Below, one piece after another: positions 46,301-59,348 of a stretch of 64,000 nucleotides of DNA. Position numbers and translations under genes: made by a program. Below the pieces are notes generated by a model that saw only the letters and a list, made by a program, of their open reading frames with translations, was not told where the DNA came from and made no database searches. Origin of the DNA: Parasitella parasitica (Eukaryota; Mucoromycota; Mucoromycetes; Mucorales; Mucoraceae); assembly GCA_025201805.1 (NCBI GenBank), contig MU619308.1, positions 62,001-126,000 on the forward strand, written 5' to 3'. Position 1 is the first letter of the stretch. Each line of letters opens with the position of its first letter.

Positions 46301-49300
46301 GGCATAATACGTTTGAGGCTCTCATCCCATCTAGCTTCGAAATTCTTCATTTCTTCGACCGGAGCTGTCGCATTCCAGACTTGCTGAGAGTTCTCCAGCT
46401 CTTCAAGAAGCTGTAGATTGAACAGTTGTGGGTATGATTTACGGTATGAGCGAGTACTGTTCATGGTTATCTGGCTTGTCAGGTTCATTCTGGCCTCGCC
46501 AATCGTTCTAGTCAGCTCGACAGGAATGTTGTTTCTCATCTGATGCAGTGCGCAGCCAACCAATGCTTGTGCATTCCGCTCCATTGGAAGATGAACACCT
46601 CTGTCGAGAGCTTTCCAATCTTGAACTCTCCAGGCAGCATCAATTCTAAATGAATTAATTTGAGGCTGCCACAGAGGAACATCGGCAAGCTTGTTTTCAA
46701 CCTCATAAAGCAGTGAACCTGCAGTGATAATAAAAGCATGAGCTCTATGCTATGAATCAAAAAGAAGAAGGCTTACCGAATCGATTTGACTTGGTCAAAC
46801 ATTCAAGGTAACCGGTGTACGCGGACAAATCTGACGGACTGTCCAGTATCTTGCTCTTGTAAAGCGTCTCTGCATAATCCCATTCGCCCAAGTTCACATG
46901 CTGAGCTATCTGTTCATCACGATTCGTCACTACAGTATAGGTGTCCATCAAAGCCTTATAGTCAATAGGATCATCGATTTCAATGTATATTTGACGGAGG
47001 TAGTTCATGATGTCCTGGTCTTTAAAGGCATTGTTGCAGTGCTCCTTCAAATACGTTTCAAAATGCATTAATGCTTGAGGATATGCTTTGGCATTGAACG
47101 CAGCGATGCCCATATCCTTATCAGGGATTTGCCTTAAAAAGCCATTGACACGCTGAACTACACTGGTCAGAGTGAGGTCGTTAGGGCTAACACGGTTCAG
47201 CCATTTACGACAATACTCGGTTACAGCTACAGCCACTTGAAGAGAGTATCTGTTCATTTGGATTTTTTCAATATCCTCTGTTGGCCTTGCGTTCATATCC
47301 AGTACAGATTGAAGCTCATCGATAATAGCGCGAGAATCATCGCCACTGCCCGACAAAATGGTGTGTAGAACAAGATAAGGCAGCAGATGGAGAGCTACCT
47401 CCATCATATCATATTGAACCATAGGAAGGCACGCCGAAAAAATCCTGCCTGCAGCGCCAATTGCTCCTTTTGTCATTCGACAATACCAGTTTTTGATCCA
47501 CTCCTTGAAGCTGTGGGAGTTGACAAAAATGGGGTATTCTATATGTATTTCAGGCCATGCCACTTGGTACGCCGACTCTAGAAAGGGCGCCAAAAACTCT
47601 TGAATGTGCCTAGGGTGGCGTCTCCAGTGGTTGTAAGCTTTGACAAAGATATCATTAGTCTTCATTTCGGGGATCGTGCGATATCCAGCAATGTGCACCA
47701 GCGTCTGTATCGAGTACTCAATGCTATGACGGGTAGATTCGTCCACAATAGCATTGTACGACGGAAAGATGTGATTTATGATCAGATCGCAGATATAGTT
47801 CAAGTTCTCGTCATCGTTGTTGAAGTTTCGCATGACGAAGACTGTCTGGTCAATAACATCCATCTTTATCAGCCCAGGGTTTGCAGCGCCTAGTTTGCCC
47901 AAACATATTGCAGCATAGTAAGAGATCATCTCGTGTGTGTTGTATTTTCGAAGAAGGTTAAACAAGTTGGCATACAGCTTGTCCACCAAATATCGACACC
48001 CAGGGTGGTTCATCAGTATCTTGTATAGTTTTTCCAGACTTGTTAAAACTTGGACACTGTCGAAGCTGGAAAAATCTTGGATGATTCTTCGAATGTCATT
48101 CTTGACTTTGGATTTTTGATGCTCAAGGACATACTTTTTAACAGCGGTAAGCTCCTCAAAATCCAGCAGTACAGGCAGGTTGGAGTAGTGCTCCTCGGTT
48201 AGGCCAGCCCCATGTATCAGTAAGCTTTCCAAGACATGAGCCACTTCTAAACGGACATCGCCAGGACTGACAACAAGGATATTGGACAGGCCTTTTACAA
48301 TAGGATTGATGTACACAGCAATCGCATTCTGGTCTATTAATTCGATATACGCTTTCCATAACGAGAGGGAGTCTATTTGCATCTCTGGTAATTCTGTAAC
48401 AGTGTTAAAGATCTTCATCAGCTGCATAAAAAAAGAAAGACGTTAGCCAAGTGCTGGTGTACTTGCTTCTGCAATACTTGCATGGAGATTATGATTGTTA
48501 ATGTTTGATTCCAATAATCGCATTATGGTTTTTAAAGATTCGAGGGCATACGGATATTGGACTTCAAGAGTTTGGTTTCTCTTTTGAGTTATGTAGCTGG
48601 ATATCTTTTCAGAGATTGCCATGATCAATGACGATATGTAATCACCAAGAACTGAATTCTTCCCCCGAACAATATCCTTCAATTCCATGACAGCTTTGTA
48701 ATACTGTCTACTCTGCTCAGGATGACCCAGATTCATGGCCAAGCTAGCCATTAGTCTAGTATGGTTACTTGTTATGAGCTTTTTGAGGCCGTCCTTCTCC
48801 TGCAATATGTTTTCCAGCCGCTTGATGCTAATGTTCTTTGTCTCTGCGTCCTGCTCCAATAAAAGAGCAAGTGTGATATGGTGCGCTTCATTCTTACACA
48901 AATCCACCGTTGGTTTGTCAAAAGCGCAGGAGATTCCCATTATCGCGTCTTCACTTTGGTCGTAAAGGATGGCGAAGGGCATCGCAAAGTGGATGTATTT
49001 TTGTAAAAAGTTAGGTATCGTGTAACCGATCAAGTCTACAATGCCCTCTGCAAGATCAGGGTCTTTGAAAAGCGCCTGTGTGACATACTCAGTCAGTTCT
49101 TTCATGTACAGCTGACATATAGTTTCCCCAGGAGTGTTGTCAGTGTAAATGCATATGCATTTGAGCTTAAAATGAGAGAGTCAGTATACAATATGTAGTA
49201 GGCGTGTGTATGCATACTTGACTCAACAATGGAAGACTGTTTTCATCGCCCAGATCGAGAGATACCAAGTTATGAATTATATCTTTGGCTGTGGAGTAAT

Positions 49301-50573
49301 GTTGAGTAAATACAGGCGTCATATCTCGAGTATATGTCAGATCATTATCTAAATAGGATGTTGATTGTAGAATTGAAATGTTTTCTTTTAATAACGCAAT
49401 CTCTGGGCTGTCATAATGCTTGGAGGTGTAGTCAATCAACCAAGGGGTCGGTGTCTTATTTCGAGCCAGCAAATACGATATCTCAAACATTGCTTTTACC
49501 TGCATTGACCCGAGTTTAAGTTAGCTAGAAAATACGGTTTTCAAAATAGATGGCTCATACCAAACCTTCGCTGACAGAGTTTACCAAGTTCGTCGCCAAT
49601 ATATTTGCATATTCTGCCAGATCGGAGCAGTATATCATATCTAATTGAGGAACAGCTACGCAGATCTGAGAGATGCCATCAGCAATGAACTTCAATAAAT
49701 CATTGCTGACTTCACGATGAACGGCTAAAGCAGTCAAGGATGTAAGCAATGCTAGGATCTCATTGTCATCAGCAACTACAAGTTTGGCTACGAGTAATCG
49801 TGTGCCTATTCTGACCATGTTCTGGGACACACTGCAGTTAGATCAATTGTTGTAGGACTCTTCATAAAACTTAACTTACGGTAATGATCATCGAGGTCAT
49901 TGTGTTTAAATCAGTAGACAAATGAGCCAAGAATTCAGGGATGACTGTCCATAAAAGATAGCAAAATGAATCAAATTCGACACCATCCTCCAATTCAATC
50001 ATTAAACAGCAGGCATAACTTGTAATGGCTATAATATTCACAGTATCTTGCGTCTTTAAGTCAACATTGAGAGTAGACTTAATAGAATCCAATTAGAATA
50101 AATTTTGGTTATTACGCGAAATGTATAAAATTTACCTTGTTGTCTTTATCATAAAAGTATGATTGAAATGTCTCTAGTAAACTGCATTAGCAACGTTCTC
50201 TCTATTTTTGTTCCCTGATGCTCTCAATTACCGACAAGTAAATGCGCAGTGTCACGAAAGATAGGGTTATCGTCGACCATTTGTTGTTCTACGAGGTATT
50301 TGAATAAACTGCATAGCATTTCTCCATAAACCGTGGGATGGTTTTGGGTCGATGGGTAATGGACTGCGTGGAGAAGAATAGGCTGAACAAGACCAGCACA
50401 GAATTCAGGTGAAATTTGTGCCTTGAGGGACTCCTTCAGTAAACTTTGAATTTCTATATACATGCAAATCAGGTTGGACGCAAGTATTTGAAAGTTTGAT
50501 ACTTTGATTTACCTTGGATGGACTTCCACTCTTGTAAGCTGTTTTCAAAGAATCCTTCGACATTATCATTCAT
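43310..50573 (-). CDS. ATR: ATR/Mec1/Rad3-type checkpoint PI3K-like kinase
   Basis: DNA-damage and replication-stress checkpoint kinase, about 1994 residues in 23 exons: 50513-50573, 50232-50453, 50136-50173, 49880-50077, 49561-49821, 49218-49499, 48482-49165, 46777-48421, 46241-46718, 45951-46182, 45792-45895, 45653-45730, 45457-45597, 45304-45394, 45055-45249, 44955-44993, 44660-44897, 44404-44601, 44208-44335, 44070-44152, 43892-44014, 43386-43831 and 43310-43329. HEAT-like N terminus, UME region after 48421, FAT domain (PLWQPQINSFRIDAAWRVQD). Kinase: MGSDGKTYSFLLKKEDDLRN with the ATP-site lysine, GTRWGLIEWIDN, catalytic loop LGDRHAENIMFD and VHVDLNLLFGKG. FATC ends DNNNLAQMFPGWAPFV; the final six residues come from a 20-nt last exon. 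Somewhat shorter than Mec1/Rad3 (about 2370). One intron is GC-AG. Splice phases agree throughout. Confidence 0.95.
48422..48481 (-). other. GC-AG intron in ATR with two competing GCAAGT donors
   Basis: No in-frame GT donor links the exon ending near 48482 to the exon starting at 48421. A consensus GCAAGT donor at 48481 fits phase 0, with branch-like GCTAAC and acceptor TATGCAG. A second GCAAGT lies 15 bases further downstream (intron 48422-48466), also phase 0, so use of either would give proteins differing by five residues. Confidence 0.75.
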
Positions 50574-53500
50574 GTTAAATTACAAAAAGAGAGACAGAAA
50601 CGCGGTACATGAACTTTTTCAATTCTGTGTTGTAAGGGCGACTTGGCGCGATATGATGATTTTGTTTTGGTTGTTCTCCTTGCTTCCGCAAGGTAGACTT
50701 GATTTTCTATACTGGCTTGAGTAAAACTCGAGTAGACAGTTCTATTTTACTGAAACAAAGGTTAAATCCATCTGATGTCCCTCTCGGTGAAAAACGAAAC
50801 ATCATTCTATTCATGGCGGGGAGGGGGGGAAGGGTAAATTTTTGTTATGTTACACTAACATGTTGCCCTATCAATGTTTTACTGTATAGAAACCCTTTGT
50901 TTGATGCATGATAATGTCTCTCAGAGTTAAGAATATTTTATTGAATTTAAAACCAAGGATAAAGGATGGTCCCTTTGATACCTTTGTGGTTTAAAGTACA
51001 TTTATTTTGGCTTATTTTTTGTCAAAGCTATTTGGCTTTGCCCAAAAGAATTATAATGAGAAATAAAACGTCTTGCTTCGTTACATGAAATAGTTTTATG
51101 AGTTCAAAAGTTATTCCGCACTAGTCCAGATCACATTATTCTAACAAAAGTATTATTGCGACTTGAGATACCTTTATTTTTCAGCTTTTACCATTGTCTT
51201 CTATCAAGGACTTGTATTGATGTGAAAAGCCAGCGCATCAAGGAGATGAAAAGACGTTTCAAACAAACAAATAAATGTTTATTTCACATTATTTTTACTC
51301 AATAAACAACAGTTCTTCCTTGTCCAAATTATTGCTGTACTGCCGTATGTAGTATTTTAATATTAGTTGCTTTTGTGTCCCAAAGCCTTTAGTTGAATAA
51401 ACTAGTAATAATACAAGTAATTTTCATTCCTGATCTGCCATAATGTAGGATAGGAGATCATGATAGTGTACTTCAATTAAAGATTGGAGATTGTCCAATG
51501 ATGTGTTGTTATACTTGTCGAAACAGGAGAATAAAGTCTTTGTTTCAAATCAGGAAGGTTATCCGTAACACAGATCTGTATGATTGACAAACAATAAGGT
51601 ACTGTCAGATCAAAGATCAATAGCCTTGTAGTATAATAATACATCGTACCCTGTTAAGGATATGATGTTGCTTGCAAATTATTCTTATCGATTAGTATCG
51701 ACTAGTATTTTAAATAAGTCACCAAAAATTTATGTTGTTGTAAAAAGTATAAATAGCAGATGCAAAGTTGAATCTTTAATAAAGTAATCTCAAGTTTTCG
51801 TATCTCGTTAATTCAACGTTTTATTTAATACTTTTCTTATTTCGATCTTGCAGATCTCAACAATTCCTACGTCGCTGAGCCATAACCACATTATACAAGG
51901 ATTGATTCTAATCAATATTGATATATGGGAATAGTAAAATCTTGTTGTTACTACAAGTTATTTAACCCTAATATGTGAGATATGAAAACCGTTGTTTTCC
52001 GTAGATGAATTTATAGTGCATATTGATTTTTTCATGCATAGAAGCATATTTATTCGATTGCAGTGATTTTACCTTACGTTTTTCATGTTTGGTTACGGTT
52101 CTACGGCTCATTTAGCAGAGGTTATGACCAAATCAATTAATAATTATGAAAATGAAAACTGTTTTGCAGATAACTTTTGATGAACACATCGCCCAGTGGA
52201 AACCTAATTTTGCTCAGATAGCGACAATCATTCCTGTTTTTGTAAAGCATGAGACAGTGCTTTTTGTCGCAGCCTATCAGCGATCATATGCAGTTTCCAC
52301 ATGGTTTTGGCTGACAACTTTATGAGTATAAATAAAGCATGAATAACAATGTTGTCGCCAGATAGCGCAAAGCCAATGCTAAGTTTTCCAAGTTAAATCT
52401 CGGTTCTGCGGCCATTTTAGCAGAATTTATGAGCAAACATCTGATATGTATGATAAATATTGAAAAATAAAACTGTTTTTGCAGATAACTTTGGATAGAC
52501 ACATTACTCAGTGGAAATCAAGTTATGCTCAGTTAGCGATGGTCTTGCCTGGTTTACTGGTGCATAAGATAGGCTTTATTTCTGTCTTTACCGAAGCCTA
52601 TCGGCGATTATATGCAATTTTGATATGCGAATTTTTGTTATCAACTGACAATCGTATAGATATCAATAAAAACATAAGTGCAAATGTTAATGCCAGATAG
52701 TGCCAATTCAAGGCTAAGTTTTCCAGCTTAGACCGCGGTTTTACGATGAATTTAGCAGAAGTTATGAGCAAATATCTGATATTTACAATAAATGACGAAA
52801 AAAAAATTATTCTAATTTATTGATTTATCAGAATAAAAATTAATTGAGTAAATTAATCAGGGAACTAAACTATTTATCATATGAAAAACATGACGGTTAT
52901 ATACTAATGAAATCAAGTAAAATAATGGGAGGAGGATAAGATGTAAGTGTGAGACATGGTGGTGTAATTTAAAGAATGGGACGATAGCTAATCCTATTTA
53001 GGGTCCATGAACATTTTGTCATTTTCTGTTAAAAATATGTACGTAACATATGTATCCTCCCGTTGAATACAACTTGATCAATAAAAAAAGCAGCGTAAAA
53101 ATTTCAACAGATATTATCGACATTTGACGCTTTTCAAGTTGTAATGTTTTGCGTAAGTATAATTTTGATTGTGGCAAAATTAATGTTTCTTCGGAATGCG
53201 TCTTTGGTAGCGTACAGATAAAGGTAAAAGGTACGTACGCAAAGCTACAATCACAATTGCTTAAGCTTTTTTACCCTGTTATAAATATGACAAGAGCATT
53301 TTGTTGTGCTTGATCCTTGGATATATTATGATATCCATACCTGCATTTGTATCTTGAATTGCTTCTCAATTGAAACCTTTTACTGTCGGTTCTGCCTACA
53401 ACGTACTAATAACGAAGTTGGGCATAATCAAAAATGTTAGTCAGATCACCAGTGTTTGAATAAGCTTTACAAAGATACGGTATTATGGAAATGTGATTTG

Positions 53501-53733
53501 TATTTAGAACATGGCATTATATAACTCCATAATTTAATCTCATGTTCTCAGCTTAATTGAAAGGGATTACGTACACAATGCCGTGTATGTACTAAGAAAA
53601 TGTGTATTACGACATGAGGAATGATCAGTTGCATAAAAGTAATAGTATAAGTGTAAGCGTAAACTTTATGTACACAAATTTTCTTATTTAGATCACATAT
53701 GTTATACGCTAGCCGTTGTAGAGTTGTAACAAG
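50574..53733. other. Gene-poor interval with a diverged tandem repeat
   Basis: About 3.2 kb of AT-rich DNA between ATR and the TBC gene. The only structured part is the repeat at 52091-52800, listed separately. Short ORFs near 50518-50911 overlap the ATR promoter side and have no recognisable domain. No tRNA or transposase was seen. Confidence 0.5.
52091..52800 (+). repeat. Diverged tandem repeat, about 305-335 bp units, 2.2 copies, with protein-like content
   Basis: Units begin near 52091, 52396 and 52730 with CGGTTCTGCGGCC...TTTAGCAGA...TTATGAGCAAA-type sequence. The first two continue through an acceptor-like TTTTGCAG into a coding-like stretch: ITFDEHIAQWKPNFAQIA in copy 1 and ITLDRHITQWKSSYAQLA in copy 2, then AYQRSYAV and AYRRLYAI. 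They end with GCCAGATAG...GCTAAGTTTTCC. The third copy is cut off after about 70 bases. The peptides are more alike than the intervening DNA, which hints at past coding use. Family unknown. Confidence 0.75.
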
Positions 53734-56082
53734 TTATAATGGGGATTTAGAAAATACGTGCAATACGCGGCTATATATAGACAATGATGAAGGCTTTTTC
53801 TTTTGCCTTTTTGCAGTTACTGCTGATATTGACGCTGTGGGTTCTGATTTAACTTGTAATAATATGTCATCCACAATCGCATCCGTCATTGAAACAACAC
53901 CTGTTGTACTATGTCGCCTAGTCCTTGTTTTCCCCGAGTCATTAGTGCAATTCCTTTTCAAGTGCAAGTTCTCCTGTTTAAATTCTTCTAGCTCTACTTT
54001 AAGCGACACCATTTTCTCGATTAAAGACATTTGTCCTTCGTTGACCATGTTGAATTTGCTCTGAGTTAGCTCCAGATCTTGGTTCAGTTTCACACATTGC
54101 TGTTCTAGCTCGAAATTTTTTATTTTCGCATGAACCAGTTCTTTATCGTGTTGTTGGTTTGAATAAAAGAAGGTTAAGCTTGTAGCAGGAGTCATTGTAT
54201 TTTCATCATCATCTGTGTAGACAGTGGAGGTGGAGTTCTTTCGGCTGGTTCTATTGCTGTTGCTGGAAATGTACGACGTAGATCGAAGCATGACAGGACT
54301 GTCGCATTGGCATTGCCTTTTTTTTTGCTGTTGTTGTTCAAATGAACTTCGACATTTCTCAAGCTCTACAATTGTTAGCTTCAGTGCATCTCGTTCACAT
54401 TCTAGATCTTGCTTATCGTTTTCTATTTCATCCAATTTAGCAAGTGTTTCGCGATGTATTGCTTTTAAATCCTGTAATTCGGTTAACAGCAGATCTGTCG
54501 TTGCTGATGGAGACACAGGCGGTTTGCTATAAGACCAATCTCGAGGCGATGAAACAGAAGACCACCTCTTTTTAACTATGGGCGGTTTGGCTGCCTCGAC
54601 ATTTGCGGCTGATGTTGTACTACAGCTACCTGCTACACTCGCTGATCGGTGAAATTCAGGTTTGCAGGCGGTATTGCGCTGCTGCTTTCTTCTCTTCCAA
54701 AAGCTAGTTTTGCTATTGGTTGTCGATATAACTTGCGGTGTCTGTTGCAGCGCAAGCTGTTCCTCTTCAGACATCATTGTATATTTATTTGTCAGCATAT
54801 CCATCTTTTCTCTTGTGATCATGTCAGACAGAGCCATAGCATCACGTATGACATGGCCATAGTTGTTCATGTAAGGCTCATACAGCTTCTTCGAGGTGAT
54901 AAAGTCCAGTATATCTTCAAATTCAGAGTTGACTTGATACAGAATTGTGTCTTCAGAATGCTTCAGCATGGCAATAGCTACACGCATGATGGTTTCTGCA
55001 GCCCCTTCTGCAAATATTATGTCATAAATCCGTTCTATCAGCGGGATCGGGAATGTATAGGCAAACAATGTCAAAAACCACTGAGATGCATACATGGCAG
55101 GATGAATAGCAAGAGTGTTTAAATAATGCGCCAGCTTTGGTACAATTTCATTCAGTAGACTAGAAAACTGATACAGGCGCAGCTGCAAACCTTCCATGTT
55201 TAGTGTAAACATAGATCTCATTTCGTACGTCTCCATTAGTCTGCAGAATTGACTTGTGAGCATTTTGTGATTTTAGACAGATAATGCATTATTTTCTATA
55301 CCTGACAAATACACAGAATGATTGGGTTTCAGGTATCTGCAGATTTTGAATGGATTTTAGCAAATGTGTAGATCGTTGTTTACAGATGTCACAACTTACG
55401 TTCATCAATAAAGGACCAACTAAAAAGCCCAAGCCTTGACAGTATCCCACATTTGGGTCGTATAAGCTGTAAGCTTCCAAAATACGCTTCATTTGGCTCT
55501 GGCCTTGCCCATTCTCCTGCTTGAACATGTCGATGCGAGGAAATGTCCTTGCAAGGTCTCTTTGAATAATTCTTTCATGAGGAGATTTCTCTTTGCAGAG
55601 CTGTTCATAGACTGTTTCCAAATGCAATGAAGCAGATTTGGACATGGCTTGCCACATCAAGCCTCGCACTCTTGTTGGAATGCCAGATCTCAGCTTCAGG
55701 GATAGTAGATGCGGCAATCTTAATGCAACCTGGTCTGAATCCTGGATGACAGCTTCCCAGAATCCCCAATCGATTTCTTCCTCGTCGTCATCATCATGCA
55801 CTTTTACTAACTTTTGAACAGTAGAAAAGTGTGCCTTTAATTGGTTTGACTGAATGCAAATTGATTTAGGGTCTTTTTCTAACAAAACATTTTGCCTCTC
55901 AATCTGCGCCAATATGAATGCTGTGGAATCCTACGAAAAACATAATTTGTAATTTAGTATTATTGTTCAAGGGGGAAAGGTGTCTTATTGTGTACCTGTG
56001 GCGGCAATAATGCATTTTCTTTTTGAAGTCTGAGAAACAACCCATCTTCATTATCATCCTGCAAAGATACAATATCGTTCAT
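53734..56082 (-). CDS. TBC-domain Rab GTPase-activating protein with C-terminal coiled coil
   Basis: Predicted Rab-GAP of 719 residues acting in membrane traffic. Four exons: 55996-56082, 55400-55930, 55302-55336 (35 nt) and 53734-55240. A short N-terminal helix precedes the TBC domain from about residue 112 (GIPTRVRGLMWQAM). The dual catalytic fingers are intact: IQRDLARTFP (Asp154, Arg157 of IxxDxxR) and GYCQGLGFLVGPLLM (Tyr192, Gln194 of YxQ). TBC continues through SFCVFVRLMETYEMRSMFTL and WFLTLFAYTFPIPLIERIYD. After a Ser-rich, basic region a coiled coil is predicted by heptads (LLLTELQDLKAIHRETLAKL, KIKNFELEQQCVKLNQDLEL). The plan resembles Gyp5/EVI5-type GAPs. The specific Rab is not deducible. 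Confidence 0.92.
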
Positions 56083-56272
56083 TCTAATTTTATCTATTTG
56101 GTAGACTAAAGAGAAAGAAGAAAAAAAAAAGAGTTTTATGTTAATTTGATTTATTTATTTAACAAAAGAGTAATTGAGAGTTCAAAAATGCAAGGGGTTC
56201 TTTTTATTTTTTGCTAGTTAGGGGAATAAGAGGGGAGGATGTTACTATACACAAATGAGAAAAAATGTACTT

Positions 56273-57922
56273 CTAATGCCATGAAAGTAATCTAGTTAAT
56301 TTGGTGTTTGGTACTTCAAAAAACGAATAACCTACAGCAATCCATGAGTAACCTGATGCAATCATATATAATTTTCAATTTATACCTTGACGAGCTACCA
56401 ATATCTCTATAATAGGGCTCAACATTGCTTCATAGTCCACATCTGGATCATTCAACTCAGGAATTCCACTTGTCCACCCTTTCTTAATAACACCCCAATT
56501 ATACATATCAACTGGAGTAAATGTGCAAGGAAAAGCTTTGACCAAAGGACCAAAAAACTCGGGATGAGCATCAATATCAGAATAAACATCGTTTGTCAAG
56601 TAGTAGATAGGATACGAATTGTCGACCGTTTTTACATATTCGATGCAGGCTAGTAGCATTTCGCTTCTTTTCGTTTGGTCTTGCTGTGTCAAATCCTTCA
56701 ACTTTGATTTCTGAAATGGCAATGCTGCAGAAAGCGCTTGATGGATAGGCATATCACCCTCTAATTCACGCACCAGAGACAGCATGAGTTCGTTTTGCGC
56801 TGAATGGTCCAATTGCTGCAACAACTCTTCTGGAGAATAGGGCACGCCGTCTGCATGCTCCAGCTTCAAATGATTGACAAAGGCTGTTCCTTCAATTTCG
56901 GCAATTTCTCTAGCCATGGATATTTGATTGACTAGCTCGGTTTTCGTTACATCTCCCAAATTCATGTGCATTACGTTGTAAATTCCTGAACCTCCCAGTT
57001 TGCTGGTGATTTTCTCGGCCACTAAGTTGATTTGATTGAACTGATTTGGTGAGGTAAATACCTTGCTCCTCAATGCTACTTGTAACTTTGTTTGCTTCTT
57101 GCTTATTTTCGTTTGATATCGAAGACCAAATACCAACGATCCAAATTGAATGTAGCGCTCCTCTATTTGCAATAGCTTATCTGAAGTCACCAAGGTTTTG
57201 AGAGGAGTAGCTAATTTGGTGCTGGCTTCCACCTCATTTCGTTGACCACTATTTGTAAACAGATTTGACCAAGAACCTCTATTTATTACCTTTTGTTGAT
57301 CTTGAATATCCCAATCTGAGCCGTTGCTAGGGAAACTAGTGGGATCTACAGCCACAATATCATGCTGCGTCAATTTCAAATGAGACAACATGGGCTCGTG
57401 CATACCCCAGCCATGTCCCCATTTGCGTTCAAGGACACGAATCCCAAACCGAGTGTTGAGTTCCTTCAGATTGAAAAACGATGACCAAGGTAATTCAATC
57501 CATTGATTCAAATCTCCACAGGGCTGAAATTCTGTGCGCCAATCTTTCTTATCAAGTAGGCAAGTTGCCTTTAACAATTCCTTGTCTTGCGATTCGTAGT
57601 ATTTCTGTAAAATTGTATATGGTGCCCAGGGTATATCTTTCGTTCCCAATCGAACTTGAGGTAGGATGAGCGTGCGATTCGTCTCCAGCGCAATACGAAA
57701 CGCGTTCCTTACTGCTTCGTGTTGTGAAGCGAAATCACCATGAGGAAAAAACGACATAAACTTTTCATGTTCACTGGCCTTGACATTAGGTTGTTTAGTA
57801 TCGATGATTAACGGAGTTGTTTCAATGATGGTTTCCTTGGGTTTATACACAAAATGAGCAAATAGAAATGCAACTGTAATGAATAGAGCTACAGCACTTG
57901 TGATCCGCAGAGCATTCTTCAT
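56273..57922 (-). CDS. Type II membrane protein, putative O-fucosyltransferase-like glycosyltransferase
   Basis: Predicted Golgi or ER enzyme of 538 residues. Two exons: 56386-57922 and 56273-56352. The N terminus MKNALRIT is followed by one hydrophobic span (residues about 9-27) and a lumenal domain, a type II signal-anchor layout. FFPHGDFASQHEAVRNAFRI and NRTLILPQVRLGTKDIPWAP resemble the N-terminal signature of a fungal protein family with an O-fucosyltransferase-like fold. Near the end YPIYYLTNDVYSD and SPIIEILVARQGYSWIAVGY fit the nucleotide-sugar-binding half of such enzymes. The last 27 residues come from exon 2; reading through instead would stop after LVARQGIN. Donor and acceptor sugars are unknown. 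Assignment is by visual family resemblance. Confidence 0.72.
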
Positions 57923-58159
57923 GTTTAATTAACTGTGACAAAGGAGAGAAAGAAAGAGTGAACGATGAAAAAGACAAAGAAACAAAAATAAATAGGAGAC
58001 CCTTTTTCTATGCTAAAACAGGCAGTCTTTCTGCATATATGGTTTCATCCATTTTGTGTAATTTTATCAAGCTTTTAATTAATACGATTCATTATCTCAC
58101 AGGCAATAACAAGGGGATTTATTTAATCATAAGAATGGTATAATATACATGATTGTTAT

Positions 58160-59348
<1,189 letters not shown>

